64,000 bases of DNA from Bradyrhizobium zhanjiangense. GTDB lineage: Bacteria; Pseudomonadota; Alphaproteobacteria; Rhizobiales; Xanthobacteraceae. The position numbers were made by a program, and so were the translations under genes. The stretch is from positions 4,981,001-5,045,000 of the forward strand of contig NZ_CP022221.1 of the NCBI RefSeq assembly GCF_004114935.1, given 5' to 3'. This document shows, piece after piece, positions 63,699-64,000 of this stretch; positions within the stretch are counted from its first letter, which is position 1, and each line of letters begins with the position of its first letter. The notes under the pieces were generated by a model. That model was not told the origin of the DNA. It made no database searches and was given only the letters and a program-made list of their open reading frames with translations.

Positions 63699-64000
63699 AT
63701 GCGAAGCGCCATTGCAGCTGCAGGGCTGTACGTCGTCTGGTCCATTCTCGCGGCGCCGGCTGTCGCCGAAGACGAGCCCGGCATCACCGCCACCGAGATC
63801 CGCATCGGACAGACCATGCCCTACAGCGGGCCGGTGTCCGCCTTCGGCATCCTCGGCAAGGGCGAGGTCGCATATTTCAAGATGGTCAACGACCGTGGCG
63901 GCATCAACGGCCGCAAGGTCAACCTGCTCTCGCTCGACGACAGCTACGTGCCGCCCAAGACCGTGGAGCAGACGCGCCGGCTGGTCGAGAGCGACGATGT
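63699..64000 (+). CDS. Periplasmic substrate-binding protein, N-terminal part
   Basis: The first 100 codons are present: a signal peptide ending near APAVA (residue 25), then EIRIGQTMPYSGPVSAFG and GGINGRKVNLLSLDDSYVPPK. These segments match the binding protein at 19303 closely, so the two are paralogs and may feed similar transporters. GGGAGGAG precedes the ATG at 63699. The 148-base gap before it shows no clear operator. The gene runs off the window. Confidence 0.88.
   Translation, partial: MRSAIAAAGLYVVWSILAAPAVAEDEPGITATEIRIGQTMPYSGPVSAFGILGKGEVAYFKMVNDRGGINGRKVNLLSLDDSYVPPKTVEQTRRLVESDD

Overview
The window looks like accessory chromosome of a high-GC alphaproteobacterium, most likely a Bradyrhizobium or Rhodopseudomonas relative. 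The reasons are the liv-type ABC importers with several orphan binding proteins, the dense run of acyl-CoA enzymes and short-chain dehydrogenases (SDRs), the BadH/BadI-type ring-cleavage pair known from Rhodopseudomonas palustris, and a palindromic CTCTCCC repeat common in such genomes. Almost every gene is catabolic. No rRNA, tRNA, CRISPR array, intact insertion sequence or phage gene was seen.

Region A (about 0.2-36.3 kb) is a large acyl-CoA catabolic regulon. A MarR-family regulator sits at its left edge. A 12-bp palindrome close to TACRCTAGYGTA recurs in nearly every promoter gap from 0.8 to 28.9 kb, so this regulator probably controls the whole block. Contents: two CoA ligases, four acyl-CoA dehydrogenases, three crotonase-fold enzymes plus BadI, BadH and other SDRs, two MaoC-type hydratases, a CitE-like lyase, a beta-keto acid cleavage enzyme, two class III CoA-transferase-family proteins (one an alpha-methylacyl-CoA racemase), a thiolase-DUF35 pair, two phosphotransferase-fold proteins, two periplasmic binding proteins and livHMGF. 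The logic is import, CoA activation, beta-oxidation, and hydrolytic cleavage of a 2-ketocyclohexanecarboxyl-CoA-like ring. The substrate is probably an alicyclic or branched acid, but its identity cannot be read from the sequence.

Region B (36.3-44.7 kb) starts with about 1.2 kb of poorly coding sequence. A minus-strand operon follows: benzoylformate decarboxylase, aldehyde dehydrogenase, aromatic-acid MFS transporter and 4-hydroxybenzoate hydroxylase (pobA). A divergent LysR gene probably regulates it. As read, pobA is frameshifted, and so is a nitroreductase at the end of region A; each lacks one base in a C/G run. A histidine-kinase remnant lies at 44.5 kb.

Region C (44.8-52.1 kb) has a GntR/FCD regulator with a candidate operator, an orphan binding protein, a ThDP enzyme, a VOC protein, two SDRs and an FAD monooxygenase. 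Many of these genes overlap by ATGA.

Region D (52.4-64 kb) has two tandem paralogous AraC regulators. Two transcription units follow (54.4-61.4 and 61.6-63.6 kb). Each is preceded by a matching promoter/operator element and a matching short leader ORF that overlaps the first enzyme gene. The first unit encodes an FMN reductase, an MFS transporter, a flavin-dependent oxygenase of the acyl-CoA dehydrogenase fold, an alpha/beta hydrolase, a DUF1330 protein and acetoacetyl-CoA synthetase. The second encodes two SDRs. The window ends inside another binding-protein gene.
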